Source: Alentia gelatinosa (taxonomy: Eukaryota; Annelida; Polychaeta; Phyllodocida; Polynoidae). Taken from it: DNA of 64,000 nucleotides. The DNA is taken from NCBI GenBank assembly GCA_950022655.1, contig OX465579.1:18265088-18329087 (forward strand), in the 5' to 3' direction. Position 1 is the first letter of the stretch, and each line of letters begins with the position of its first letter. Of this stretch, positions 1 through 10,039 are shown in pieces. A program made the translations under genes and the position numbers. Below the pieces are notes generated by a model, which was given only the letters and a program-made list of their open reading frames with translations, made no database searches and had not been told where the DNA came from.

Positions 1-40
1 CGTGGGCGGTCACGTGGCGGTCACGTGGTGGTCACGTGGA
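1..40. promoter_or_regulatory. Three CACGTG E-boxes at 11-bp spacing
   Basis: CACGTG occurs at 11-16, 22-27 and 33-38, each within a GGTCACGTGG-like word, so the three sites face the same side of the helix. CACGTG is the canonical site for bHLH-zip proteins of the USF/MITF/MYC type. The array may be part of an upstream control region of the MYT1-family gene or just a short tandem repeat cut by the window edge. Function is inference only. Confidence 0.35.
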
Positions 41-605
41 CCGGACATGACGTCCGCCCACTTCCGGTCAGTCACCCCTGACCTGTGCGGTCTCGTCGCG
101 GACGCCGGCCACTTTCATAGCGTCCCCAGCTGGGACTTCCACTCACCAACTGGCCTCCTTTTTACGTGTTGCCATGGCTACCATTATTTACACGTGTGAT
201 ACTACCCCTAGAAATCCGCCAGTGTTTCCCCGATGGATAGTTTTTTTCCCTACCAACCAACTAATTGAACTGCTACAAGAGCCTCGTCTGAGAAGACGTC
301 TGCCAAATGACTTGCTTTTTTTAGTATTTGTTCGAATTTCATGTCCTGTGGATCGTGCCGTGGCATGACTTATTTGCTGCGGGGCTGTTGACTTATTTGC
401 TGCGGAGCTGCTGTCAGATGGTGACAATTAGTTCCGGGTAGGTCAGATGGGGGCACCACCCTCGACCACAGTGGTTGCTGACGTTTCCTCTTCATGTTCA
501 TGATCGTGTCGACAAGCTCGTACACTGTAAATGTAGGTAGATGTCAAACGGCACACGTTGTAGGCGGAGAGGAGGGTCTCTCGTACGCTCGACGTCAGCA
601 GAAAA
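41..605. other. Unannotated 5' flank or intron
   Basis: I see no exon-like sequence, repeat family or RNA gene here. The open frames are short, overlap on both strands, and show no recognisable protein similarity. It may be 5' flank or part of an intron upstream of the first exon I can identify (6400). Confidence 0.5.
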
Positions 606-1215
606 ATGTTACATCTCCGCCCCAGTTCGTGAACCACACTAGATACACCTTAGACTTGGTCAAGTCTTTGATTATGAACATTCATTAAATGATTTAAAAC
701 ACAATCAGAATAAAGTTCATTTTAATATGTATCCTTCTCTGACTGGCCCATGTATCCTAGAGAGAAGGGTAGCCTTAGGATGCAGGGACTGGATCCAGTC
801 TAGATACACTTCACCGAATGTTAGGTCCCCCCCCCCCCCCCCCCCCACACCTCCGTACATTGACCATGCTAGATACACCTCCCCAAATATTACATTTCTA
901 CCCCAGTGCTTAGACCCCACCAGACACACCTCCCTGAGATTTAAGTCTCAGCCCCAGTATTTGAACCTTCCTAGATACCCCCCCCCCCCCCCCCTAATGT
1001 TAGGACTGGCCAATATGTGGATCTTACTAAATACATCTCCCCGAATATTATGTCTCCACCCCGATATGTGGACCTTACTATACACACCTCCCTGAATGAT
1101 ACACCTCCACCCCAGTACTTGAACCTTACTAGATACACTTCCCCGAATATTAAGTCCCTGCCCTAGTATGTGCACCTTACTCCACATGTTAAGTTTCAGC
1201 CCCAGTACGTTGACC
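606..1215. repeat. Minisatellite of about 60-bp units
   Basis: Degenerate units contain CTAGATACACCTCCCCGAAT followed by a T-rich word, then CACCCCAGTA and TTGAACCTTAC. They recur from 606 to about 1215. Two units carry long C runs (about 831-846 and 980-994). The array is interrupted at about 648-795 by a copy of another dispersed repeat. Confidence 0.75.
648..795 (-). repeat. Dispersed repeat R1 inserted in the minisatellite
   Basis: The segment holds GACTTGGTCAAGTC, CATTCATTAAATGATT and the reverse complement of ATGGGCCAGTCAGAGAAGGA. The same words in the same order recur on the plus strand at 35567-35668, 36345-36415 with 36772-36812, and 38355-38465. Minisatellite units (CTAGATACAC) lie on both sides, so R1 landed inside an existing array. 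Confidence 0.65.
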
Positions 1216-1359
1216 TTACTATAGTCCTTAGCGTGTAATATGGGACAAAAAGAAATGTTTTCTAACTTGAAAAGGGCAAATCGCCGTTGTGTCTTGAATA
1301 ACCCAGCGAATTTTTATAAACAATACATCGTTAGAAAGCTAAGACTTGGGCATATCTAT

Positions 1360-1361
<2 letters not shown>

Positions 1362-1449
<88 letters not shown>
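1362..1449. repeat. (TA)n microsatellite
   Basis: About 88 bp of uninterrupted TA dinucleotide. The adjacent bases 1450-2196 are AT-rich and I see nothing recognisable in them. Confidence 0.95.
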
Positions 1450-1451
<2 letters not shown>

Positions 1452-2196
1452 TAAATAACTGTGTTATGGCTAAGATTTCCTGTAGTAGATTGAACATCGG
1501 AATTTGTTAGGTAAAAAGCACTAAAACATGTTCATGTCTTCACAGTGATTTGATGAAAAACCTGTCACAATGACCTATAGAAAGAAATATCCTATGTTGT
1601 TATATATTTCTAGACAATTGAAATGATACCTATATGGTCAGGCTGTGATAGATATTTCCTGAGATACAGGGGCATTATGACAGATCACAAAGAGTCCAAA
1701 AGAGCCCTAAAATTAATTATTGCAATATAGGCATATGGCATAGCTAGAGACTACCAATAATTACCTCTAGATCACATTCAATCAATATGATAACCTGGTA
1801 ATATGATAAGTTTTATTCTGTGGTGGTTCATCTACAAATCACTCTTTATCTAAAGTATCTATGCTGATTATTGACTGAGAAAGGACTGAAAGAAAATCAA
1901 GTCCTACTTGCTTTCTTATAATGTCAGTGATTAAAACAGAAATATGACCTCAGGCCAATGTTCTTTGATAAAATGACAGGTGGTACCACAATTTTTGAAT
2001 CTTAGGCCTGAGAAGTTCTGTTATGTATTCATTATGAAGTTCTTTTGATTTCTAACTACTTAATTTTCGAAAATATTATCTTTTATAAATGCTGCATTTG
2101 ATTGTACTAGATATTGTACCCATATTAAATGCTCAGGACTATAGACTCACATCCCCTAATGTCGCCCATCAGCCTGAACGTTAATTGCAAGCGCTC

Positions 2197-2503
2197 AAAG
2201 GCATATCCTACAATATTCAGTGGCGACATCTGGTGATTTATGATCTACTGACAATTATTAATTCAAATTGGTTCCTTGTGACTTTTTGTTACAAAATGAG
2301 TAAGATTTAAGTGTCTTTTTCTAATTTGGCCTAACCTAATTGGTAAAAACAGAATATTAACATTTGCCTGGTGCCCATGCTTGTTTTTGAAAGAATTGAA
2401 GAAAAACATGTAGGATAGGTTTTAGAAGCTAGTTTGAATAGTTAATTGCCAGAATTTGAAGATCACCAGGTGGCGCAACTATGTATTGTAGGATATGCCT
2501 TTA
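2197..2503. mobile_element. M1 inverted-repeat element, short copy
   Basis: It starts AAAGGCATATCCTACAATA and ends with the inverse TATTGTAGGATATGCCTTTA. Each end also carries the inverted subterminal word AATCACCAGGTGGCG. Its ends match those of copies at 21572-22052 and 28072-28560, so this is a non-autonomous DNA-transposon-type element. No transposase ORF is present. The flanks at 2504-3474 hold nothing I recognise. Confidence 0.75.
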
Positions 2504-3474
2504 GGGAGGTGACATTTACCTTAGCGGTCTGAGTATATTGAGTATAACGAGTGAAATGCCTCAATATGGCGAACATGTGAGTTTTAATGGCAGGGACAAG
2601 TTCAATTACTCTTTCTACTTTAGGTGAGCCTACGGGTATTTCAACGTTAAATTTCTTGTTTGTAATACTCCTCAACTATGATCACGTTTTATACCACTGA
2701 GGTATTTCTGTTATTTAATTATATCAATTCAATACTACTCAAGTATTTCATATTCACCATCGGGTCAAATATTTACCAAACAGGGATTTCTTTTTCATTG
2801 TATTCAAAATAGCAGACAGGTATTATAATATCATTGTTCTATCAAATCTTAATATACCACGAGGATATACTATGACGTTTTGTCAATTTCTCATTGTACC
2901 TTCCACTGATATCACAATACCAGTCAGGTATAACCTGTAATACTACACGTAATATCAGAACTAATCCGTGTAGGTCTTCATTGTATTACATCGTAATTTC
3001 GATATATAAATACTCTGTGACTCACATTGAACTTGTTGTCGTCATTATACTTGCAAATACCTACTCAAAATTATTTTGCGTTAGTTTTGTCAAAATCGAT
3101 ATTAATACGTTAAAATACTGTTTATTTCTTAAGGAGAGGTGGGTTGTTTTTTCTTTTAATTAATCGAATCTTTTCAGACCCATGAGTCTTCCACCTATCA
3201 TTCCAGCTGAAAGCAATTACATGTATTGTACAACTGAATTAGCTTATACTTAGTTATAAAATTATAAAAGACCACTTGAAAAAAAAAATCATTTTTCAAA
3301 ACTTTACGAGGGTATTGTGAAGGATTTTTTTTCATATCCGTTTATTCATCCTGACATATGCATCAGTCTTATATAAGAGCTGGTATCCTTGCACAGTGAT
3401 CAGTGATGCTCTGCATTTTACTACTAAAGGCTGGTGAGCGTCTGCCGCATTGTTGCACTGCAGGTCACCATTAT

Positions 3475-3777
3475 TATCCTACCCCTAATATAAAACCCAA
3501 TAGGCTTAACATTGGGTTTCCGTATGTCACGCTGCCTGGCATACGGAGTTTTATATGCCACTAGTGGCATACAGAATTGTTATCATGTAATATTCCAAAA
3601 TCGAAGAGACGGGGTAGGATAAAATCAAAACCTGATTCGTTTTAATCTTGACCACCGCATGCCACTCCTGAAGTTTTGGCTCTGGACTTCACTCGGCTTC
3701 GCCTCATGAAGTCACTATGCCTAACTCCAATGGTGGCATACAGTGGCCATGATTAAAACTCATCCAGTTTTACGATA
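3475..3777 (+). mobile_element. Foldback element AHF-1 (GTATGCCAC subfamily)
   Basis: Framework words appear in order: TATCCTACCCCTAATAT, ATAGGCTTAACATTGGG, then GGGGTAGGATAAAATC. The left part carries short inverted copies of GTATGCCAC. The right part is a long imperfect stem built from ATTAATCTTG/GATTAAAACTC-like arms with GCATGCCAC/GTGGCATAC inside. It ends in an apical hairpin at 3685-3713, GACTTCA/TGAAGTC arms around CTCGGCTTCGCCTC. It is closely related to the copy at 7665-7977. No coding capacity is visible. Confidence 0.7.
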
Positions 3778-4306
3778 CTACCCGTCGCTTGTATCTGAAA
3801 CCAGTCAATATTGTGTATAAATTTATCCTACACGTATCGCTTGATCGTTTACAGAGATAAAAGATACGTTCACTGAGTCTATTGTAATCTAAACTCACTT
3901 CCCAGAGGTGTATCTAGAAGGAAGAGAGCATCATCAAGCCTATCCATTCAACACAATTGCTTGTCTAGACAGTAGCTGTGGTATGAGGCCTGTATTCGTC
4001 ATGCTGTTTTCTGAAGGCCCAGGTAAATGATAGGGATTCCTAGAGTCCTGTATCTTGCATGTAAAATGAAAAAGGATGACACCTTCAATTAATATTCTCC
4101 CACACCCTCATCCAATATGTACTGAGAGTCCAATTTCCCAAATGGAATTTTAAGATTATAACAATATGATGCCTCCAAGCTGGTCCACGTTGGATCAAGA
4201 ATATCATCTCAGAGCACGTGGGGGGGGGGGGGTTCCACAGGCAACAAAAACATGTACTAGAAGGCAATCCATATGCCATCTTTCTAGGCTGCTATTCCAA
4301 GCACTT

Positions 4307-4660
4307 TATTTCACCCCTGGTACAAGTTTAGCCATAGGAATAACATTAGAAAAAAATACTCAACGATCACCCCCGTAAAGTGACGATACTACGCCACGGC
4401 CGTGGAGTAGTGAATTTCAGATGACGTCATATGGATTTGCTAAGTTTATTCTAACTATTGTGAAATTTTGATGATATTTAATCTCATAAAAAGGTGTGAG
4501 ATAAATCCAGAACCGCACTCGAATTGTAAAATAGACAAAATTCCACTCGTTTGAATGGCCCGTAATCGTCACTCGGCTTCGCCTCGATGACGATTGCAGC
4601 CCATCCAAACTCGTGGAGTATTGTCTATTTATACGATTCTCGATGTAGTTCTATATAAAT
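4307..4660 (+). mobile_element. Foldback element AHF-3 (GACGTCATATGG subfamily)
   Basis: It begins with TATTTCACCCCTGGTA and an eroded version of the CATAGGCTTAACATTGG word. The right stem has CCACTCGTTTGAATGG opposite CCATCCAAACTCGTGG, and an apex at 4564-4595 (AATCGTCACTCGGCTTCGCC, then TCGATGACGATT). It matches 43811-44170 along most of its length, including GATGACGTCATATGGATTTG. The interval 3778-4306 upstream shows nothing recognisable apart from a G run at about 4220-4231. Confidence 0.65.
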
Positions 4661-5020
4661 ACTAAATCTCATTTAACACATTATGCAATCATCTCTTTTA
4701 TTGGATGCAGTGTGGTGATGTTAAGTATTGAGTGGTTGAGTCATTCCCCCCAGCCTACCCTTAGCCCCTCCTCTTTGGACGCTCCTAACCTACGACGGCT
4801 AAAGCTCGTGGATCAATCAGTACACACAATGTGCTCCCAGCCCGGCGCCAGAAGGGACCTGTGGGTTTTTATGTGCAGAGAGCCTTGCATGTCTCCAGTT
4901 GTACGGTGCATCTCGTCTGTCACCCTGCCCGTGTTTCTTTCTCCGGTGAACATGTGTCTAAAAAGGGAGTCTCTGTACCTGAGAGGGACTTGTTTTGACC
5001 ACGTTGTATGGTAACATCCA

Positions 5021-5600
5021 CCCCCGTGGCTCTTACCCAGTTACCATGTCAACCTCCAACCTTGTCACCTGTACATTAAAGAAGAAACTTACAAGTTTTT
5101 GTCAAAGTTTTCGTCCTCGACGAGTCTGATGCGGCGTGATATGAACGAGGAGACAGTCGAGTGAATATTATGTAGCATTCAAACGAGTTGGAGAACAATG
5201 AGAATGAGTTGCTTTCGGTATTCATCTCACTCCTGTACACACTAAAAGAATAGACAATACACAGGATATATATACCATGTAGAACGGACTGCAATACTCA
5301 TAGGGGCATTGAGAATGATTTTCCAATGTTAAGCCTATGGGACAAAAATACGGGGTGAGATAAATCCTAGATCTCACCCAGTTACCATGACAACCTCCAC
5401 CCCTATTACCTGTACATCTAGATCTCACCAAGTTACCATGACAACCTCCACCCCTATTACCTGTACATCTAGATCTCACCAAGTTACCATGACAACCTCC
5501 ATCCCTGTGTTACCTGTACATCAAGATCTCACCCAGTTACCATGACAACTTCCACCCCTATTACCTGTACATCTAGATCTCACCCAGTTACCAATTCAAC
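5021..5600. repeat. 51-bp tandem repeat, split by a foldback element
   Basis: Units contain ACCCAGTTACCATGACAACC then TCCACCCCTATTACCTGTACA. One diverged unit lies at 5025-5075 and at least four lie at 5368-5597, with a 51-bp period. The gap is filled exactly by AHF-4 (5079-5362), so the foldback element inserted into the array after it had formed. The interval 4661-5020 holds no recognisable feature. Confidence 0.8.
5079..5362 (-). mobile_element. Foldback element AHF-4 (CGTTCTCCA subfamily)
   Basis: On the minus strand it reads TCACCCCGTATTTTTGTCCC, CATAGGCTTAACATTGG, then a stem region ending with AACTTGTAAGTTTCTTC. The apex at about 5139-5169 is ATATGAACGAGGAGACAGTC, then GAGTGAATATT. 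The same subfamily is present on the plus strand at 52632-52926. It lies inside the 51-bp satellite. Confidence 0.7.
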
Positions 5601-6039
5601 CTGCATACCTCATGCTCTCACTGATTTGCTATGTCAAACTAGAGAATGATACCCATGCCGTATATACTGTAAATACTCACCAATTATCTATATAACGTAA
5701 AAATACCATATGAAACACGGGACAGTGTTCCTTACGCGTTGACTAAAATATTAGTTGTTAAGTCAGATTAAGTTAATTTCTTTTGTCAATTATATACCAC
5801 ACAATACTATTGGTTGGTTCGCTAACTAGACCTAGAGATGAAGGAGGAATGCTAAAAATGGCCGTGTTCAACGCTATGTGATTATTGTTTCAGTTCCAAG
5901 ACCAGAAAGAGTGGCATACCTTTATATAAGTATATTGTCTACTTGGTTGCATTGTGGATAGGTTCACTGTTACCGACAGTGGTGGCCAAGTAGCATGCCA
6001 CTGTCTACCAGCCGAGCGTGCAGCAGCTGCTGTTTCTGT

Positions 6040-6310
6040 CTCCTGGCGCCACCCTCTTCCACACCAAGACCCTCAGCCGCAACCCCCGACACCACCCCCA
6101 TCCCCATACCCTACAGGCGCCACCCCAACAGTCCCCACCCCTACCTAACCACCCACAGTCCCCACCCCTCACCCCCATCCCCCATCTAAACCCCCACAGT
6201 CGTCACCCCCATCCCCGCTACCTACCTAAACCCCCCCAGTCCCAACCCCACCCCACCCCTACCTAAACCCCCACAGTCCCCACCCCACCCCCACCCCTAC
6301 CCCACGTGTC
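6040..6310. repeat. CCCCAC-rich low-complexity tract
   Basis: A C-rich simple-sequence stretch of CCCCACCCC, CCCCACAGTCCCCA and CCTAAACCCCC words. The Pro-rich frames across it are an effect of composition. The interval 5600-6039 before it holds nothing recognisable. Confidence 0.85.
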
Positions 6311-6368
6311 GCCCACAGACCCTGAGCTCCTCCTCAGAGGTTTACCGGCTCTTCCTGATGCTGTTTCC

Positions 6369-6399
6369 ATGGTAACGTGAGTCTGGTGTTGTCTTACAG
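6369..6399 (+). other. Possible start ATG next to a 28-nt GT-AG pseudo-intron
   Basis: An ATG at 6369-6371 is followed directly by GTAACGTGAG, and a TCTTACAG acceptor lies 28 nt later, at exon 6400. If that 28-nt segment were removed, Met would join VESGSGGD in frame, matching the 'ME' start of vertebrate MYT1L. A 28-nt intron is far below the usual animal minimum, and without splicing the frame stops at TGA (6378-6380). The real start codon may instead lie in an exon further upstream or outside the window. Confidence 0.25.
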
Positions 6400-6457
6400 G
6401 TAGAGAGTGGTTCAGGCGGAGATACCAAACGGACCCGAACGAAAGGTGGCGCCACAG
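6400..6457 (+). CDS. MYT1: MYT1-family zinc finger protein, exon A (N-terminal basic leader)
   Basis: This is the first exon I can identify. The acceptor is TGTTGTCTTACAG and the donor is CACAG|GTAGGT; the phase is 0 in and 1 out. It encodes VESGSGGDTKRTRTKGGAT. The TKRTRTKG core matches the 'EEKRHRTRSKG' stretch near the start of vertebrate MYT1L and the 'NEDKRARTRSKA' of MYT1. In the family this leader precedes finger 1 of a nuclear DNA-binding protein that regulates neuronal and glial differentiation. No in-frame ATG lies in the exon, so the initiator is upstream. The call rests on the match and on phase agreement with the following exons. Confidence 0.85.
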
Positions 6458-6879
6458 GTAGGTGTACTTTCTACTCGTCTGTGAGATGTGTGCGTCGTGT
6501 AACTGAGACTGGGGGCTGTTTAATATCTGAATGGGTTCTCCTAGGACTGTCATATGGTAATCTGTTATACGACGGACGCGTGTTGAATAAACATGGATTG
6601 TCCTCTCAAAAGATAGGGAGAAGGATGGCTACTTGGAATGCCATTTCAGGCTGTTTAATTAATAAACCTCCCATTGTCCTGACCTCGATCCTTCAAACTT
6701 TCCCTTTGGAAGGACATCTCAATAGGTGTCCTTTCTGATGCTGGTAGCCTAACCAACTAGTATATAACCAATGCACTAGCTTGAATAGTATTCAACCATG
6801 TAAGCAATACATTCATTTGCTATTAAATAGTAAGAAGTAAAAAAATATTCAGATAGAAAAAAATAAACATAATCTGTCT

Positions 6880-6955
6880 TGTACGGGGTTTGAACCCAGA
6901 ACCTTCAGATTACCCCTGATTCTTACCCGGCAGCCCTGCAAGCGCCCGGTGACAG
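6880..6955 (-). repeat. tRNA-like fragment (SINE head or tRNA pseudogene)
   Basis: Read on the minus strand, it contains a good B-box (GGTTCTGGGTTCAAACCCC) and an upstream stretch of roughly tRNA spacing. I could not fold an intact acceptor stem and anticodon arm, so it looks like a SINE head or decayed tRNA copy rather than a working gene. Confidence 0.35.
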
Positions 6956-7559
6956 ACACAGAACCAATCAGAGGATGGCTTGCATCATAAACTGTCCTTC
7001 CAAAGGATTGAGGTTAAGAGAAGGACAATACAATATAAACAACACCTATTGAACGTGATGGGTCTCCCATCTTTGTCATTATCCTCCCGCGAATTCTCCT
7101 ATTATTGTTTTTATCCTTCTCACCGTCCCAAGATATCAAACGGCTCCCTGTCCTTTGTCTTCTGTCCTTTGAGCTACACGTACATGTATCTTTGTGAGTT
7201 TGTTTTCTACTATGTGATGTCAGACTAAGGAGAATGTGACCTCACAACGGCTCATTTTTCCTTATTTTTTGTGATATTTCCGTGAAATTGATGAATACCC
7301 GGAACTATGGTATACATATTATATGTGCGCGAGCTATATATAGATGGGAATGCGTAAGACATGATGAAATGTCACAAAGTCTAGACCATCTTAAATGTAA
7401 TACATGTATTGAGATATCTATTTCATGTCGTTATGTTTTGTCGGTCAAGGAATCGTTCTACCCGTGAAATGTACGTCAGTTTCATTTTTTAAACGAGACA
7501 TAACTGTAAAGGTACAACAACACTCTTTCATTACCATAATCTTTCATATTACGTGGCAA

Positions 7560-8265
7560 CAAAAAAGTACACATATATGCACAATATTACCATGGTTTGG
7601 ATCTGCGTGGTCATATTTTCCGCAAAGTTGATATGTAATGATATTCCGAGCGATAGCGAGTATTATCCCACCCCTAATATAAAATCCCATAGGCTTAACA
7701 TTGAGATTCCGTATGCCACGCTGACTGGCATACGGACGTTTGTATGCCACTAGGGGCATACAGAATTTTGATGATTTTCATTCATGGTTTTAATATTAAA
7801 TTATTGTAGAGAGGGGTAGGATAAAATCAAAACCTGATTCGTTTTAATCTTGGCTCCCATATGCCACTCCTGGAATTTGGTTCCGGATACCACTCGGCTC
7901 CGCCTCGTGATATCACTACGCCAAACTCCAGTCGTGGCATACGGGAGCCAAGATTAAAACTCATCCGGTTTTACGATAGTATTGCGTAGTATCCACTAAA
8001 TGGAAAATACAGCCACACAGATCGAAATCATGGTAATGTTGTTTTCATTACTCACCTTTCTACTAATTATTAGGAAAAAATCTTTAAGTTATTTGACGGA
8101 AGCGCTTTGCATTGTTTATATAAGATAGTTCCTATAATGCCAATCAGGTCGCCGAAAAAGCCGTATTCCCTTAGGAGAATACGGCTTTCAGAAATCTTCT
8201 CAGTAGTGATCTGTAGGCTCCATAGGCTTAGAATGAAGACTCCGTATGAGGTGGGTAATAAAAAT
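7560..8265 (+). repeat. Dispersed repeat L, copy 1 (occupied by AHF-2)
   Basis: The parts 7560-7664 and 7978-8265 match 16855-17385 in order: AATATTACCAT, TTGGATCT, GTGGTC, AGCGATA, AGTATTGC, ATAGCC/ACAGCC, CAGATC, CTAATTATTA and AGTAGTGATCT/AGTAGCGATCT. Copy 2 lacks the 313-bp foldback insert. A short hairpin lies inside L at 8157-8188, with AAAGCCGTATTC opposite GAATACGGCTTT. Confidence 0.7.
7665..7977 (+). mobile_element. Foldback element AHF-2 with target duplication AGTATT
   Basis: It is the same subfamily as AHF-1: ATCCCACCCCTAATATAAAA, CATAGGCTTAACATTG, GGGGTAGGATAAAATC, CTTGGCTCCC opposite GGGAGCCAAG, and the apex at 7886-7914 (GATACCACTCGGCTCCGCC, then TCGTGATATC). AGTATT occurs directly on both sides (7659-7664 and 7978-7983). 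The paralogous L copy at 16.9 kb has a single AGTATT and no insert. This is the clearest evidence in the window that these foldbacks move. Confidence 0.8.
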
Positions 8266-8681
8266 GTGTATGTGCAATGTCTAGGGTCGCCTGCCTGCTG
8301 CTTGCATGCAAAGAAATAGACTGCTGTACTATATATAGCATGACACCCTGTCATTCACGTGGTTTGCCATATTGCTTTATCACTCGCCATGATAGAAATG
8401 TATCTGGACAGAAAGACGAGACGACGGAATAGAGCAGTGTCTACCCATTGTCCCACAGTAGTGGCAGGCCACAATACATGTATCAGAGGTAGATAGTTCT
8501 CTGAATTCATGGCATAGCTGGTTATATATTGCTACCAGGTGTTTACGCCGGTGTTCCCTGTCAAATACACATATAGAAGCCGACAGTACAAGGCTGGTAT
8601 TACAGGGATGTAAGTTTGTCGAGAAATGACAGATTTCCTAGATTTCATATACACCGGCAACACAGAATATATATTGATTCA

Positions 8682-8965
8682 TATCTTATCCCTGGTATAT
8701 TTTTCCTAAAACCTAACATTGTGAACTCGTATCCAACGCCTGTGGAGAATTTAGAAAATAATACTCAATGGGGGGGTTATGTCACAAAGGTTAGCCCATT
8801 AGTCAGAATGCAGGGTGCGATAAATTCAGAAACCTATTCAAGTTTGGGTCAGAGCTGGATCCCATCTCTTTGAATTTCTACGGAATTCACGCAGCTTCAA
8901 CTTGTGATTTATTCCGCGATTTAGACTTGATGGGATACAAGCTCCGACCCTAAACCTTTATATGT
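8682..8965 (+). mobile_element. Foldback element AHF-5a (GATGGGAT subfamily)
   Basis: It shares TTATCCCTGGTATAT, ACTCGTATCCAACGCC, ATGTCACAAAGGTTAGCCCA, CAGAACCTATTCAAGT/GTTTGGGT and the pair ATCCCATCT/GATGGGAT with 17662-18076 and, inverted, 19310-19632. The apex near 8886-8915 is eroded. Confidence 0.6.
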
Positions 8966-9293
8966 TTCCTCTATAACATCTTTTCTGGTCCAACATAATG
9001 TTGTAACGGATTATTTTTTATATATGTTTTGAGATTCCCATTCTTTCCTCAGTCTTGACTTTCATCCCTGGTAATATATATCATCAGTGCTTCAGAGAAG
9101 CACATATGTAGCCTTACTGACTGCCGTTCAAAATGCATGAAGTAGTATTATATTCCCTCTTTGTTTTCTCATACGGAGAATAGTGCTGTTTTAGACTTGT
9201 AGCAGGACTGGGAATATGTTGATGAATAACAACTTTTATTTTACATATTGTACTTTGTAAACTACATCAACTGCGGTTTTTTTCTTAATACAG

Positions 9294-9314
9294 GAAAGGG
9301 AACGGGAAAGAAAG
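9294..9314 (+). CDS. MYT1: MYT1-family protein, exon B (21-nt microexon)
   Basis: The acceptor is TTTTTTTCTTAATACAG and the donor is AAAG|GTACAT. The phase is 1 in and 1 out. It adds (G)KGTGKK to the basic leader between TKGGAT and DPAQADLG. The exon is symmetric, so it can be included or skipped without changing the frame: exon A also joins exon C in phase, giving D at the junction. A TGC lies 19-21 nt before the exon, next to the pyrimidine tract. Vertebrate MYT1L has no obvious counterpart, so support comes from strong splice sites and phase rather than conservation. Confidence 0.7.
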
Positions 9315-10039
9315 GTACATTCATCACATGCATGAAAATAGTTGATTATTAGGATAACGCTTTCAAATATTGGGTTCTGTTATGTGACTTCTCGTTTGGA
9401 TGTTTATAAACTATGCTTCACTTTCTTCTCAACTTACGACAGTAGTGTTAGTGCGTCTTCGGGTTTTTCTCAGGAGGTTATCTAAGCTAAGGAGTGTGTT
9501 TGTGTGTGTCTGTGCATGTGAGGAAGGGACATTGATATGTGATATAGCATCAGGAACTCAGTGATACCTGAGGAGGCATAAAACCTAGGCGTGTATCCGT
9601 CTGCTTTTCTCTCGGTGAAGACCTTGCACCAGGTGACTCCAAAGACCACTCGTCTCCCAGTCTGTTGTAAAACACGTGGAAATATTATTGCATGATGACT
9701 AAAATCACATTATTTATGCATGATTTTGTGTTTTATTTATTTTTTAACATATAAATAGAGTGCAACCTTTTTATGGGTATTCATTATACATTTTAAGCAG
9801 AACACATTACATTGTTGGAAGAAAGATGTTGTGGTATATGCTGTATGTGTTGTCTCGACCTGAACGTGGGCTATTAGCATATATGTACTTTTGCTCTTAA
9901 AAAATGAATGATTTTGAATAGGTTTTTGTTCCCGATATACTCTACCAAACGGAACTAGAACAAGTCATCTCATTTCCTTTTATCCATTAGTCTGCCCGCA
10001 CTGAGAATAGAGACCTGGTGTTTGTGCTATGAGAGTGGG

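Larger units (their letters stand above)
6458..9293 (+). other. Intron A-B
   Basis: 2,836 bp. It holds a tRNA-like fragment at 6880-6955, the L element with the inserted foldback AHF-2 (7560-8265), and AHF-5a (8682-8965). The stretches 6458-6879, 6956-7559 and 8266-8681 show no exon-like sequence or recognisable repeat. 8966-9293 ends in the pyrimidine tract of exon B. Confidence 0.7.

Noticed and set aside
6880..6955. Functional tRNA gene (also considered at 39770-39835)
   Set aside because: B-box-like words are present, but neither locus folds into a complete cloverleaf with a paired acceptor stem.
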